NCBI GenBank assembly: GCA_963697675.1 | Contig: CAVOOW010000002.1 | Coordinates: forward strand, 1 to 64,000 | DNA length: 64,000 bases | From: CAVOOW01 sp963697675 | GTDB taxonomy: Bacteria > Actinomycetota > Actinomycetes > JACCUZ01 | Reading direction: 5' to 3' | In this document: positions 55,248-64,000 of the stretch, one piece after another | Numbering within the stretch: the stretch's first letter is position 1 | Layout of the letters: every line of letters begins with the position of its first letter | Notes under the pieces: model-generated | What the model saw: the letters and a program-made list of their open reading frames with translations, nothing else | The model's database searches: none | What the model was told of the DNA's origin: nothing | Translations under genes and position numbers: made by a program

Positions 55248-58030
55248 CTACGCGGACGCTGCGACCTGCTCATGGCTCGGCAAGGCGTCGTGGAGGGCCT
55301 TGCGGGTGCTGATCCCGAGCTTGTCGAACACCTTGCGCAGGTGCCATTCGACGGTACGGGGGCTGATGAACAGCCGGGCGCCGATCTCCGGGTTGGACAG
55401 GCCGTCGCCGGCGAGCCGGGCGATCTGCTCTTCCTGAGTGGTGAGGTCACTGCGCGTCGCGTCCGTCCGCTTGCGCGCCTTCTCCCCCGTGCCCAGCAGC
55501 TCGCGACGGGCGCGCTCGGCGAACGCCTCCATGCCGATCGCGGTGAGCATGTCGTGGGCCGTGTGCAGTTGCTCGCGCGCATCCACGCGTCGGCCCTCGC
55601 GCCGCAGCCACTCGCCATAGAGCAGATGCGCGCGGGCGAGCTCCGGACGGAGCCGGGTGCGGCTCAATCGATCGATCGCCTCGCGGTAGAGACCCTCGGC
55701 GGCCTCGCCCTCGCTCAGCAGCGCCCGCGACCGCGCCTCGATGCCCAGCGCCCAGTCGGTGCCGGCGGCAGTCGTGGCCTCCGCCAGGCGTTCGAGAGCG
55801 CCGGCGCCGAGCTCGGGTCTGGCCACTCCTGACGCTCGCCTCGATCAGCTCGGGCAGCGCCCAGGCGGAGAGGAAGAGCTCGGGGGACTCGTCGCTCGCT
55901 TGCACGGCCGCGGTGAGCGCCTGCTCATAGCGGCCGAGGCCGTTGAAGAGGATGGCGGCCACCCACCGGGCGTACTGCACGCCGATGCCCTGACCCCCGG
56001 CGGTGGCGTCCTTGATGGTGGACTCGATCAAGGCGGCGGCCTCAGCCTCACGTCCCCGGAACGCGGCGAGCAGCATGGCACCGAAGGGCGCGATCCGGGT
56101 TTCGGTCGCCTCGGTGACCGCCTCAGCCTCCGCGATCGCAGCCGCAGCGTTCGCCAGGTCACCCCACCAGGCCACCAGAATGGCCAACGCGGTCAGGTCG
56201 ATCGGCAGCCGGGCGAGCGCCCCCGCGTCGCGGGCGCCCTGCAGCTGGCGGACGTTGATGGCGTGCCAGTTGTCGTCGTCCCAGAGCACGTTGGACGGCA
56301 CGGTCGTCAGCCAGCCCCAGCGGAAGTTGTCTTCCGCGGCGACCTCGTCGGCGGCGAAGGCCATCGTTGCCTGCCGGAGCATGGGTGCCGCTGCGGCGCG
56401 TCCTTCGGTGATCAGCAGCGCCAAGCCGTCCAGCAGGAGGTCGGACGGACGTGGTGGGTGCGACGCCCGGGGAGCGGCCCGCGCGGCCCGTGAGACCTCG
56501 AGCAGACTCCCGGCGGTAGCCATCCGCCCGGCGAACAGCGCCGCGCCCCACGCGTCCAGGTAGGTCTCGCGCGCGAGCTCCAGCATCGAGCCGCTCGAGA
56601 CGCTTGGCCGCGGCCAGGAGCAGTGGCGGCGCGTCGCTACCGACGCTGGACGCGAACGCGATCTCTCCGCGCAGCAGGTCCACCCGGGCGCCCTGGAACT
56701 CGTCGAGAGACCCGGCTTCCGCTGTCGCAAGCAGCCCGAGGGCCACCTCGAACGCGCCCGCCTGCACGCTGACCTGCGCCGCGGCCAGCGCGCGGTCCGC
56801 ACGCCGGGAGGGCTCCCGCGTCAGCGCGACCGAGCGCTGCAGGAACGCCGCCGCCGCGCTGAGCCCGCCGCGCGCCTGCGCCCGGTCAGCGGACCGCTCG
56901 AGCTCGGCTGCGACCTGCTCATCGGGTCCCGGTGCCGCTGCCGCGAGGTGCCAGGCGCGACGGTCGGGGTCGGCCAGCGGATCGGTCACCTCTGCCAACG
57001 CCAGGTGCACCGCCCGGCGCTGCTGTGGCGACGCGGATCGGTAGACGGCCGAGCGCACCAGCGGATGACGGAAGGTCACGCGATCGCGGATCGCCAGCAA
57101 ACCTTCCGTCTCGGCCGCAACCGCCGCGGAGACCCCGGCGCCGAGCCGCTCGGCCGCACGCCACACCAGCAGGGGGTCGCCGACCGGCTCGGCGGCCGCG
57201 ACCAGCAGCAAGGCGTGGGCCTCCTCGGGAAGTGCCTCGAGCCGCCGCAGGAAGCTGTCCTCGATCCGCCCCGGCAACTCCTGCGCGCCGAGCAGGCCGA
57301 ACCCGCCGGCCAGCTGCGTTGCGCTCAACCCTCGCGGCAGCTCGAGCAACGCAAGCGGATTCCCCCGCGTCTCGGCCAGGATCCGATCACGCACACCGTC
57401 ATCGAGCCGACTGCCGACGACCGACCCCAAGAGGGCACGCGCATCACCACCACGAAGCCCATGGACATCGACTTCGGGCAGCCCTCGAAGGTCGTCGCCC
57501 GGCTCGCGTGCAGCGAACAGCAGCCCGACCGACTCCACCCGCAGCCGCCGTCCGACAAACCCGAGCGTCCGCGCGGAGGCCCGATCCAACCACTGCGCAT
57601 CGTCGACCACGCAGAGCAGCGGGCGCTCCGCCGCCACCTCCGAGAGCAGGCTCAACACCGCGAGCCCGACCAGGAACTGATCCGGCGGCGGTCCCGAACT
57701 GAGCCCGAACACGATCCTCAGCGCGTTGCGCTGCGGAACTGGAATCCGACCCAGCCGATCGAGCAATGGCGCGCACAGCTGATGTGCAGCAGCGAACGCC
57801 AGCTCCATCTCGGACTCGACCCCGGCTGCCCGCACGACGCGCAGTTCCGACGCCGACTCGACCGCGTAGTCCAACAGAGCCGACTTCCCGACGCCGGCCT
57901 CGCCCCGAACCACCAGGGTGCGGCTCTCACCCCCGCGCACGGCAGCGACCATCGCGTCGAGCAGTGCGCACTCGGAGCGCCGCCCGCGCAGCATCGGTTG
58001 CCCCACCGCGGCGGGACGGCGATCAGCCAT
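55248..58030 (-). pseudogene. LuxR-family AAA-ATPase regulator (LAL type), two +1 frameshifts
   Basis: About 926 aa if two bases are removed (near 56581 and 55820). Large ATP-binding LuxR regulator. Walker A GEAGVGKS (residues 43-50), Walker B LLCVVDDAQWLD, a long TPR-like helical region, and a C-terminal HTH (EEQIARLAGDGLSNPEIGARLFISPRTVEWHL). Frames: 58030 to about 56582, then to about 55821, then to 55248. The first junction is between KRLERLDA and ELARETYL. ATG at 58030, divergent from VOC. If the shifts are real the DNA-binding domain is uncoupled from the ATPase. Confidence 0.85.
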
Positions 58031-58194
58031 GGCAGGGACAAATCTAGATCTTCCCCGCCGGTGGCGTGAAGGGACCAGGCGACGGTGTCCCGCGCGCCGG
58101 AACCGCGGACCAGGGCATCGACCAGGGAGTGGCACGGGCGCGAGCCGGGCACCGGACGCGCGACGCTGATGCCACTACCGACCAGGAGGCCAGG

Positions 58195-58875
58195 ATGAGC
58201 ACGCACACGCGCAGCGAGACCGTGACGGTGACCGATACCCAGCGACCAGTGACTGAGCTGAAGCTCGAGGCCGTCGTCATCCCCGTTTCCGACGTCGATC
58301 GCGCCAAGCGCTTCTACGGAGATCTGGGGTGGCGCCTCGATGCGGACTTCCCCTTCGACAACGGCTTCCGGGTCGTCCAGTTCACACCGCCCGGCTCGGG
58401 GTGCTCGGTCCAGTTCGGCACGAACATCACGACGGCGCCGCCCGGCTCGGCCACGGGCCTCTACCTGATCGTCTCCGACATCGAGCAGGCGCGCGACGGA
58501 CTCGCCGCTCTCGGTGCCGAGGTCAGCGAGGTGTTCCATCCCGGGACGCCGGGTGCCCAGTTCCAGCCCGACGGCACGAGCGGTCGCGTCAGCGGGCGCG
58601 CGCCCGACAACGCCAGCTACAGCTCCTTCGCCACCTTCAGCGATCCGGACGGCAACGTTTGGCTGCTGCAGGAGATCACCGAGCGGCTCCCCGGCCGCGT
58701 GGATCGCAGTGACACGGCGTACGCCTCGGCGGCCGATCTCGCGGCGGCGCTCCGGCGGGCGGCCGCCGCGCACGGTCAGCACGAGGAGCGCACCGGCCAG
58801 GCTGACCCCGACTGGCCGGACTGGTACGCCGAGTACATGGTGCGGGAGCGGGCGGGGGAGGCGCTGCCCGAATGA
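58195..58875 (+). CDS. VOC-superfamily (glyoxalase-like) protein
   Basis: 226 aa. One bleomycin-resistance/glyoxalase domain at residues about 22-165 (LEAVVIPVSDVDRAKRFYGD, VQFTPPGSG, FATFSDPDGNVWLLQEI), then a C-terminal helical tail ending DPDWPDWYAEYMVRERAG. Metal-dependent lyase, isomerase or binding role; substrate unknown. ATG at 58195 with AGGAGG upstream. Its stop overlaps the ATG of the flavoprotein (ATGA), so the two are coupled. Confidence 0.87.
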   Translation: MSTHTRSETVTVTDTQRPVTELKLEAVVIPVSDVDRAKRFYGDLGWRLDADFPFDNGFRVVQFTPPGSGCSVQFGTNITTAPPGSATGLYLIVSDIEQARDGLAALGAEVSEVFHPGTPGAQFQPDGTSGRVSGRAPDNASYSSFATFSDPDGNVWLLQEITERLPGRVDRSDTAYASAADLAAALRRAAAAHGQHEERTGQADPDWPDWYAEYMVRERAGEALPE

Positions 58876-60230
58876 GCTACGACTATGACGTGATCGTGCT
58901 CGGGGGCGGGTCGCCCGGAGAGCACTGCGCGGGCGCGCTCGCCGAGGGTGGTCTTCGTGTTGCGCTTGTCGAGCGTGAGCTGGTGGGGGGCGAGTGCTCC
59001 TACTGGGCCTGCATCCCCTCCAAGACCCTGCTGCGGCCCGGCGAGGCCGTGCACGCAGCGCGTGAGGCGGCAGCGACCGCGCAGGTCGACCTGGACGCCG
59101 CGCTGGCCTGGCGTGACTTCATGGTCTCGAACTACTCCGACGCAGGCCAGCAGCGCTGGCTCGCCGACCAGGGCATCGCCCTGCTCCGCGGCACCGGGCG
59201 ACTCGCCGGCACGGGTGTGGTCGAGGTCGACGGTGTCCGCCACACCGCCGAGCACGTCGTTCTCGCGGCGGGCGCGGACCCGGTCGTGCCGCCGATTCCA
59301 GGCCTGCGCGAACTCGACGGCGTGTGGACCAACCGTGAGGTGACCGGCATGAAGGCGGTCCCGCGGCGGCTGCTCGTGCTCGGTGGCGGACCGGTCGGCG
59401 TCGAGATGGCACAGGCCGTTCGTCGCTTCGGCGCGACGGTGGCGCTGGTCGAGGGCGCCGAGCACGTGCTGTCACGCGAGCCTGCGCTGCTGGGCAAGGC
59501 GCTCGGCGACGTCCTGCGCAGCGAGGGCATCGAGCTCGCGCTCGGCGTGCACGCGACTGCTGCGCGGCGGGAGGGCGAGGACTTCGTCCTGGCGCTCGAC
59601 GACGGTCGCGAGCTGCGTGGCGACCGGCTGCTCGTCGCCACGGGCCGGCGCCCGCGTGTCGACTCGATCGGCCTGGAGACGGTCGGAGTGAACGCGGATG
59701 CCCGTGGGGTCCCGGTCGACGCTCACCTGCGCGCAGCCGAGCGCCTCTGGGCGATCGGCGATGTCAACGGTGTGTGGCAGCTGACCCATGTCGGCAAGTA
59801 CCAGGGCGAAGTGGTCGCGGCCAACATCCTCGGGGAGCCGCGCGAGGCCAACTACGAGGCCGTGCCCCGGGTGGTCTTCACCGATCCGCAGGCCGCGTCC
59901 GTGGGCGCGACGGAGGCGCGGTTCACCGCGACCGCCGCAGTGTCCGAGGTGGCGAAGACCGCCACGTACACACAGGCGTACGCCGAGTCCAACGGCTTCC
60001 TGACCCTGCTCAGCGACGGCGAGCGGCTGACCGGCGCCTACGCCCTCGGCCCCGAAGCCGGAGAGTGGCTGCAGCAGGCAACGCTGGCGATCCGAGCCCA
60101 CGTCCCGCTGGACGTGCTGCAGGACACGATCCAGCCGTTCCCCACGTTCTCGGAGATCTACGTAGCCGCACTCAAGGCCCTCCGCCGCGAGCTCGCCGCG
60201 GAGCGTCAGCCGGTCGGCGCGGGGGCCTGA
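58872..60230 (+). CDS. Flavoprotein pyridine nucleotide-disulfide oxidoreductase, DLDH-like
   Basis: 452 aa. FAD motif VIVLGGGSPGEHCA, redox disulfide GECSYWACIPSK, NAD(P)H motif VLGGGPVGVEMAQAV, second FAD motif WAIGDVN. The dimer interface carries FPTFSEIYVAAL where dihydrolipoamide dehydrogenase and mercuric reductase have HPTxSE, so the active-site His is missing. It is thus a divergent member, not a true Lpd. Coupled to the VOC gene. Confidence 0.88.
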   Translation: MSYDYDVIVLGGGSPGEHCAGALAEGGLRVALVERELVGGECSYWACIPSKTLLRPGEAVHAAREAAATAQVDLDAALAWRDFMVSNYSDAGQQRWLADQGIALLRGTGRLAGTGVVEVDGVRHTAEHVVLAAGADPVVPPIPGLRELDGVWTNREVTGMKAVPRRLLVLGGGPVGVEMAQAVRRFGATVALVEGAEHVLSREPALLGKALGDVLRSEGIELALGVHATAARREGEDFVLALDDGRELRGDRLLVATGRRPRVDSIGLETVGVNADARGVPVDAHLRAAERLWAIGDVNGVWQLTHVGKYQGEVVAANILGEPREANYEAVPRVVFTDPQAASVGATEARFTATAAVSEVAKTATYTQAYAESNGFLTLLSDGERLTGAYALGPEAGEWLQQATLAIRAHVPLDVLQDTIQPFPTFSEIYVAALKALRRELAAERQPVGAGA

Positions 60231-60300
60231 TGACGCGCAGGCAATCGACGGCAGCGGACGACACGGTGATCCGTCGCCGACACCAACCACCGGAGGAGTC

Positions 60301-61062
60301 ATGAGCACCGAAACCACGCAATCCGCGACCCGCCGCGAACCGGAGCTGCTCGGCCAGACCGTGGTCGTGATCGGCGGCAGCGCAGGCATCGGCCTGGCGA
60401 CAGCGCGGCGAGCCCGTGCTGAGGGGGCCGACGTCATCCTCACCGGTCGCGATCCCGACCGGCTCAAGCAGGCTGCGTTCGAACTCGACGCGCTGAGCTC
60501 CGAGGCCTTCGACGCCACCGACTTCCCACGTCTCGATCGGTTCTTCGAGGAACTCCCGAAACCGATCCACCATGTGATGGTCACGGCTGGCGCCCCGTAC
60601 TACGCGCCGCTGGCCGAGATCGACTTCGAGCAGGCACACCGAGACCTCGAGGGCCATCTCTGGCTGACCCTCCGGGTCGCTCGTGCGGCCGCCGGCACCG
60701 TGCAACCTGGCGGCACGCTCTTGTTCATGTCCGGCACCGGTGCGCGCCGCCCAGCCGTCGGGCTCGCTCTCACGGCCGCGATGACCGCCGCACTCCCCGC
60801 CCTCACGGCCAACCTCGCGTTGGAGCTGGCGCCGGTGCGGGTGAACCTCATCGCCCCGGGCTTCGTTGACACCCCGCTGTCGGCCGCGCTGCTCGGCGAC
60901 CAACTCGAGGAGCGCCGCAAGCAGCTTCGCGCCACTCTCCCGATCCAGCGCGTGGTCGGACCGGACGACGTCGCCGCGCTGGCCGTCCACATCATGACCA
61001 ACACGGCCCTGACGGGGGCGACCTACGACGTCGACGGCGGCCAGCAAGTCATCGCCCGCTGA
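60301..61062 (+). CDS. Atypical SDR lacking the catalytic Tyr-Lys
   Basis: 253 aa. Rossmann motif GGSAGIGLATARRARAEGA and the end TYDVDGGQQ are SDR-like; Ser is present (MSGTGARRP), but the YxxxK position reads ALTAAMTAAL with neither Tyr nor Lys. ATG at 60301 with GGAGGAG 4-5 bases upstream. A known but poorly studied group; may act as a binding protein or use other residues. Confidence 0.83.
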   Translation: MSTETTQSATRREPELLGQTVVVIGGSAGIGLATARRARAEGADVILTGRDPDRLKQAAFELDALSSEAFDATDFPRLDRFFEELPKPIHHVMVTAGAPYYAPLAEIDFEQAHRDLEGHLWLTLRVARAAAGTVQPGGTLLFMSGTGARRPAVGLALTAAMTAALPALTANLALELAPVRVNLIAPGFVDTPLSAALLGDQLEERRKQLRATLPIQRVVGPDDVAALAVHIMTNTALTGATYDVDGGQQVIAR

Positions 61063-61100
61063 GCGTTGGTTGCGCGGCGTCAGTCCCGGAGGCGTCAACC

Positions 61101-61808
61101 ATGGACGATCGAAGAGTCGCCATCGTCACCGGTGGCTCCCACGGCATCGGTGCGGGTCTCGTGGCCGCCTACCGTCGGCAGGGGTGGATGGTTGTCGCCA
61201 ATGCCCGCACCACCCACCCCTCCGAGGACCGGGACGTGCTCGAAGTCGACGGAGATGTCTCCGAGCCCGCCACCACGGACCGGATCATCAGCGAAGCACT
61301 CGAACGCTTCGGACGCATAGACACGCTCATCAACAACGCCGGTGTCTTCATCGAGAAACCGTTCACCGACTACACCATTGCTGACTATGAGTCCGTGGTG
61401 GGTGTCAACCTCACGGGGTTCTTCAGACTGACACAGCGCGTCATCCCCGAGATGTTGAGGGCCGGCGGCGGCCACGTCGTCAACATCACGACCACACTCG
61501 CCGACTACGCCAACTCCACCATCCCGTCGGTCTTGACCGCACTCACCAAGGGCGGCGTCGCCGCAGCCACGAAATCCTTGGCGATCGAGTACGCGTCCCG
61601 CGGCATCCGGGTCAACGCCGTTTCGCCTGGCGTGATCCAGACGGCGACGAGTGCGCCAGAGAGTTACGACGCGCTCGCCGGGCTCCACCCTCTTGGGCGC
61701 GTAGGCCAGGTCAGCGACATCGTCGACGGCGTCCTGTTCCTGGAGTCGTCGCCCTTCATCACGGGCGAGATCCTGCACATCGACGGCGGCCAGATCGCCG
61801 GCCACTGA
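61101..61808 (+). CDS. SDR oxidoreductase with Tyr replaced
   Basis: 235 aa. Nucleotide motif TGGSHGIGAGL, INNAGVF, NITTTLADYANS, and SVLTALTKGGVAAATKSLA where the Lys is kept but Thr occupies the Tyr position four residues before it. PLGRVGQVSDIVDGVLFLES and ILHIDGGQIAGH end the protein. 38 bases after the first SDR, so probably one operon. Activity uncertain. Confidence 0.83.
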   Translation: MDDRRVAIVTGGSHGIGAGLVAAYRRQGWMVVANARTTHPSEDRDVLEVDGDVSEPATTDRIISEALERFGRIDTLINNAGVFIEKPFTDYTIADYESVVGVNLTGFFRLTQRVIPEMLRAGGGHVVNITTTLADYANSTIPSVLTALTKGGVAAATKSLAIEYASRGIRVNAVSPGVIQTATSAPESYDALAGLHPLGRVGQVSDIVDGVLFLESSPFITGEILHIDGGQIAGH

Positions 61809-61843
61809 TCAGCCACCCAGCGAAAAGGCGCCGGACGGGAACG

Positions 61844-62581
61844 TCACGCCGGCTTGCGATAGACCGACACGTGCGAACGCGACTCCGCGGTGAACTCGGA
61901 GCCGGTCCAGTCCGCATGCCTGCTCTCCAGCACCAGACCGGCGAGCTGCGCCATCAGGTCGAGCTCGGCGGGCCAGATGTAACGGTGCGGGCTGCGGAAG
62001 AGCTGCGCCTGCTTGCCTTCGCCGAAATGGAAATGGTGGGACACGACCTGCTGGTCGAGGACGTCGTAGGTGTCCAGTCCGATGTAGCCGGGCTCCGAGT
62101 GCCAGACCGTGGCTTGCTGTCCCGGCGGGAGCTTCCTCAACTCAGGAACCCACAACTCGATGACGAAGCGGCCGCCCGGTGTGAGGTGCCGTGCCGCGTT
62201 TCGAAAGCACTCGACCTGTTCTGCCTGGGTCAGCAGGTTGGAGATGGTGTTGAAGACGAGGTAGACCAGCGTGTACGTGCCGGGTGCGCGGGCTGTCGCC
62301 ATGTCGCCGACGACCACCGGGATCCTCGCTTCATCGACCTTGGTGCGGAGCTGGTCGATCATCGGAGCGGACAGCTCGATGCCGCTGACGGACAGGCCGC
62401 GCTCGGCCAACGGGATGGCAACGCGCCCTGTTCCGATGGCGAACTCGAGCGCGCGACCGTCGCCCGCAAGTGCGGCCAGCCGGTCGACGGTCGGGCCCAA
62501 CACCTCCGGGGCGAACATGCCGGTGCCCGGGGTGTCATAGCGCCGGGCGGCATCGGCATCCCAGATCTCGTCCTGGTGCAT
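61844..62581 (-). CDS. Class I SAM-dependent methyltransferase
   Basis: 245 aa. ALEFAIGTGRVAIPLAERG is motif I, VSGIELSAPMIDQLR motif II, VVVGDMAT motif III; RHLTPGGRFVIELW follows. The substrate is not predictable. ATG at 62581. Convergent with the SDR pair. Between it and moeA, 62582-62832 holds no recognisable gene. Confidence 0.87.
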   Translation of the reverse strand: MHQDEIWDADAARRYDTPGTGMFAPEVLGPTVDRLAALAGDGRALEFAIGTGRVAIPLAERGLSVSGIELSAPMIDQLRTKVDEARIPVVVGDMATARAPGTYTLVYLVFNTISNLLTQAEQVECFRNAARHLTPGGRFVIELWVPELRKLPPGQQATVWHSEPGYIGLDTYDVLDQQVVSHHFHFGEGKQAQLFRSPHRYIWPAELDLMAQLAGLVLESRHADWTGSEFTAESRSHVSVYRKPA

Positions 62582-62832
62582 GTGCCGATCCTGTCAACGG
62601 CTTCGGACGGCGTCCACGGCAATTGGGAGAGGTCAGCCTCGGGAACGGTCCTTGAGGATGGCCTGGCTCGCAGCACGAGTCAGCGCGCGGCCCCGTCTCG
62701 ACAGCGAGCCGACGCCACCGACTCCCGCTCTCGCTCGGCGAGCTGTCGGGGGCACCGATCGCGCTCACACCGGGCCGTGATTTGTGTCTGTCGAAGACGG
62801 CAGACAGGATCAGGTGCAACAAGAGGAGATGG

Positions 62833-64000
62833 ATGAATCAGGCCGAGGAAGAGACGGCCATGCCATCCGCGGCATCCTCCCAGCCGCCGCTCCGACCGGG
62901 TCGCGGGATGTCCTGGCCGGCAGCTCGAGAGCAGGCGTACGAGGCCGGACGCCAGCTGTCGCCTCAATGGCTGCCGCTGGAGGCCGCATGTGGTCGCCCC
63001 CTCCGTGTCGATCTCCTGGCGCTCACGGACCTGCCGGCAACTGACATCTCCGCGATGGACGGGTGGGCGGTGGCTGGGCCTCCGCCATGGCGCGTCGTGG
63101 CCGATCTACCGGCCGGGCGGGTCCTGGACCGGTGGCTGGCCGAGGGCGAGTGCGCGGGGATCGCGACCGGTGCCGTCGTGCCCGACGGTGCCGACGCAGT
63201 GCTCCCGATCGAGCACTCGTTGCGCGACTCCGCCTGGGTACGAGGCGGTCCCGAGGCTGTGTTACTGCCGGGCACGCACATCCGCCGGGCCGGCGAGGAG
63301 GCACACCGCGGCGATGTGCTGCTGCCTTCGGGCACCGTGGTGACCCCTCCCGCGGTCGGCCTGGCCGCCGCTGCCGGGCACGACGCCCTGCTGGTCACTC
63401 CGCCGGCGACTGTCGACGTTTTCATCCTCGGCGACGAGATCATCTCGAACGGACTGCCGGCACGGGGCTTGGTCCGGGATGCGCTCGGGCCGCAACTACC
63501 CGCCTGGCTCGCTGCGTTCGGCACAGCCAGACCGTCGATCATGGTGTTACCGGATCGCCTGCCCGACCTGAGTGCGGGTCTCGCCGACAGCGGTGCGGAC
63601 CTGGTGGTCACGACCGGAGGCACGAGCGTCGGGCTGCGGGACCATGTCCGGGCAGCCGTGCTGAGCGTCGGCGGTCGCATGATCGTGGACGGTGTGCACG
63701 TGAAGCCGGGTCATCCGATGATCCTCGCCGCGCTGCCGGGCGGCCGATGGCTGGTGGGGCTGCCCGGCAACCCGCTGGCGGCCTGCGTTGCCCTGGTGAC
63801 CTTGGTCCGACCACTGCTCGACGTGCTGCATGGGCGTTGTCATAAGCCGACGCTGACAGCGCGACTGGCGGGTGCCGAACCGGGCCGGCCGGGCGACGGA
63901 CACCGACTGCTGCCCGTGCACCGAGATGCCGCGGCGCACGCCGTTATCCTTCCCTCCTGCGGATCCGCGATGCTGCGCGGTCTTTCGCAGGCCACCGGAC
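62833..64000 (+). CDS. moeA: Molybdopterin molybdenumtransferase MoeA (cut by window end)
   Basis: 389 residues visible, no stop before 64000. Inserts molybdate into adenylylated molybdopterin to complete Mo cofactor. SAMDGWAVAG near residue 73, the GIATGAVVPDGADAVLPIEH stretch, VVTTGGTSVG, HVKPGHPMILAAL and VGLPGNPLAAC are the MoeA signatures. ATG at 62833 with GAGGAG 4 bases upstream; a second ATG at 62860 is possible. Needed by enzymes such as the molybdopterin oxidoreductase at 4690. Confidence 0.9.
   Translation, partial: MNQAEEETAMPSAASSQPPLRPGRGMSWPAAREQAYEAGRQLSPQWLPLEAACGRPLRVDLLALTDLPATDISAMDGWAVAGPPPWRVVADLPAGRVLDRWLAEGECAGIATGAVVPDGADAVLPIEHSLRDSAWVRGGPEAVLLPGTHIRRAGEEAHRGDVLLPSGTVVTPPAVGLAAAAGHDALLVTPPATVDVFILGDEIISNGLPARGLVRDALGPQLPAWLAAFGTARPSIMVLPDRLPDLSAGLADSGADLVVTTGGTSVGLRDHVRAAVLSVGGRMIVDGVHVKPGHPMILAALPGGRWLVGLPGNPLAACVALVTLVRPLLDVLHGRCHKPTLTARLAGAEPGRPGDGHRLLPVHRDAAAHAVILPSCGSAMLRGLSQATG

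Noticed and set aside
58872..60230. Calling the flavoprotein lpdA or mercuric reductase
   Set aside because: The active-site His of the HPTxSE motif is absent and no 2-oxoacid dehydrogenase or mer genes are nearby.

Overview
The window is about 64 kb of high-GC chromosomal DNA from an actinomycete. The evidence is GC-rich third codon positions, many GTG starts, several apparently leaderless genes, mycothiol-type and SsbB-like proteins, and a gene block (16.7-39.6 kb: ssb-like, ettA, thioesterase, aglA, glbO, HNH, DUF5130, pepN, DsbA-like, rpiB) whose order and relative strands match, as I remember it, Mycobacterium tuberculosis Rv2478c to Rv2465c. The genus cannot be fixed from the sequence alone. 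I see no rRNA genes and no CRISPR array.

Layout. 0-1.7 kb: the right end of an integrated element. Its tyrosine integrase gene runs into the 3' end of a tRNA-Lys gene. 1.9-13 kb: housekeeping and small metabolic genes: a cold-shock protein, a four-gene unit (molybdopterin oxidoreductase, FAD reductase, DUF6510, aldose epimerase), an EamA exporter, a CGNR regulator, an amidohydrolase, tRNA-His, oligoribonuclease, a stand-alone LigD-type phosphoesterase, a lactonase-fold propeller, tRNA-Arg and a secreted M1 peptidase. 13-20.3 kb: two coupled dynamin-like GTPases, an SSB paralogue without an acidic tip, EttA and two thioesterases. 20.3-39.6 kb: an MMPL exporter, alpha-glucosidase plus truncated haemoglobin, OsmC, MscS, prolyl oligopeptidase, HNH, amidase, MalQ, DUF5130, PepN, a DsbA-like thiol oxidoreductase, DUF429 and RpiB, with several families of intergenic repeats. 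39.7-46.6 kb: a signalling cluster (Eis-like GNAT, membrane SpoIIE phosphatase, GAF-GGDEF, secreted beta-helix protein, GAF-GGDEF-EAL). 46.8-53.4 kb: MFS/MarR, a SpoU methyltransferase, and two paralogous TetR regulators, each with its own palindromic operators beside a target gene (an MMPL exporter and a DUF4386 membrane protein). 53.5-62.6 kb: a redox cluster (quinone-oxidoreductase-like MDR, large LuxR/AAA regulator, VOC protein coupled to a disulfide-reductase-like flavoprotein, two SDRs lacking the catalytic Tyr, a methyltransferase). The window ends inside moeA.

A striking overall property is that seven genes are broken by a total of eleven single-base insertions, always +1 and never a deletion. 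Removing one base restores a family-typical protein in each case. Residual insertion-type read error is the most likely cause, but the pattern should be checked before these genes are called dead. They are listed as pseudogenes with the positions needed to rebuild them.

Several genes work as units: GTGA or ATGA stop/start overlaps couple the molybdopterin-enzyme operon, the two GTPases, the two thioesterases, glbO-aglA and the VOC-flavoprotein pair. Regulatory logic is most legible at 50.3 and 53.4 kb, where palindromes overlap the promoters of the TetR targets.
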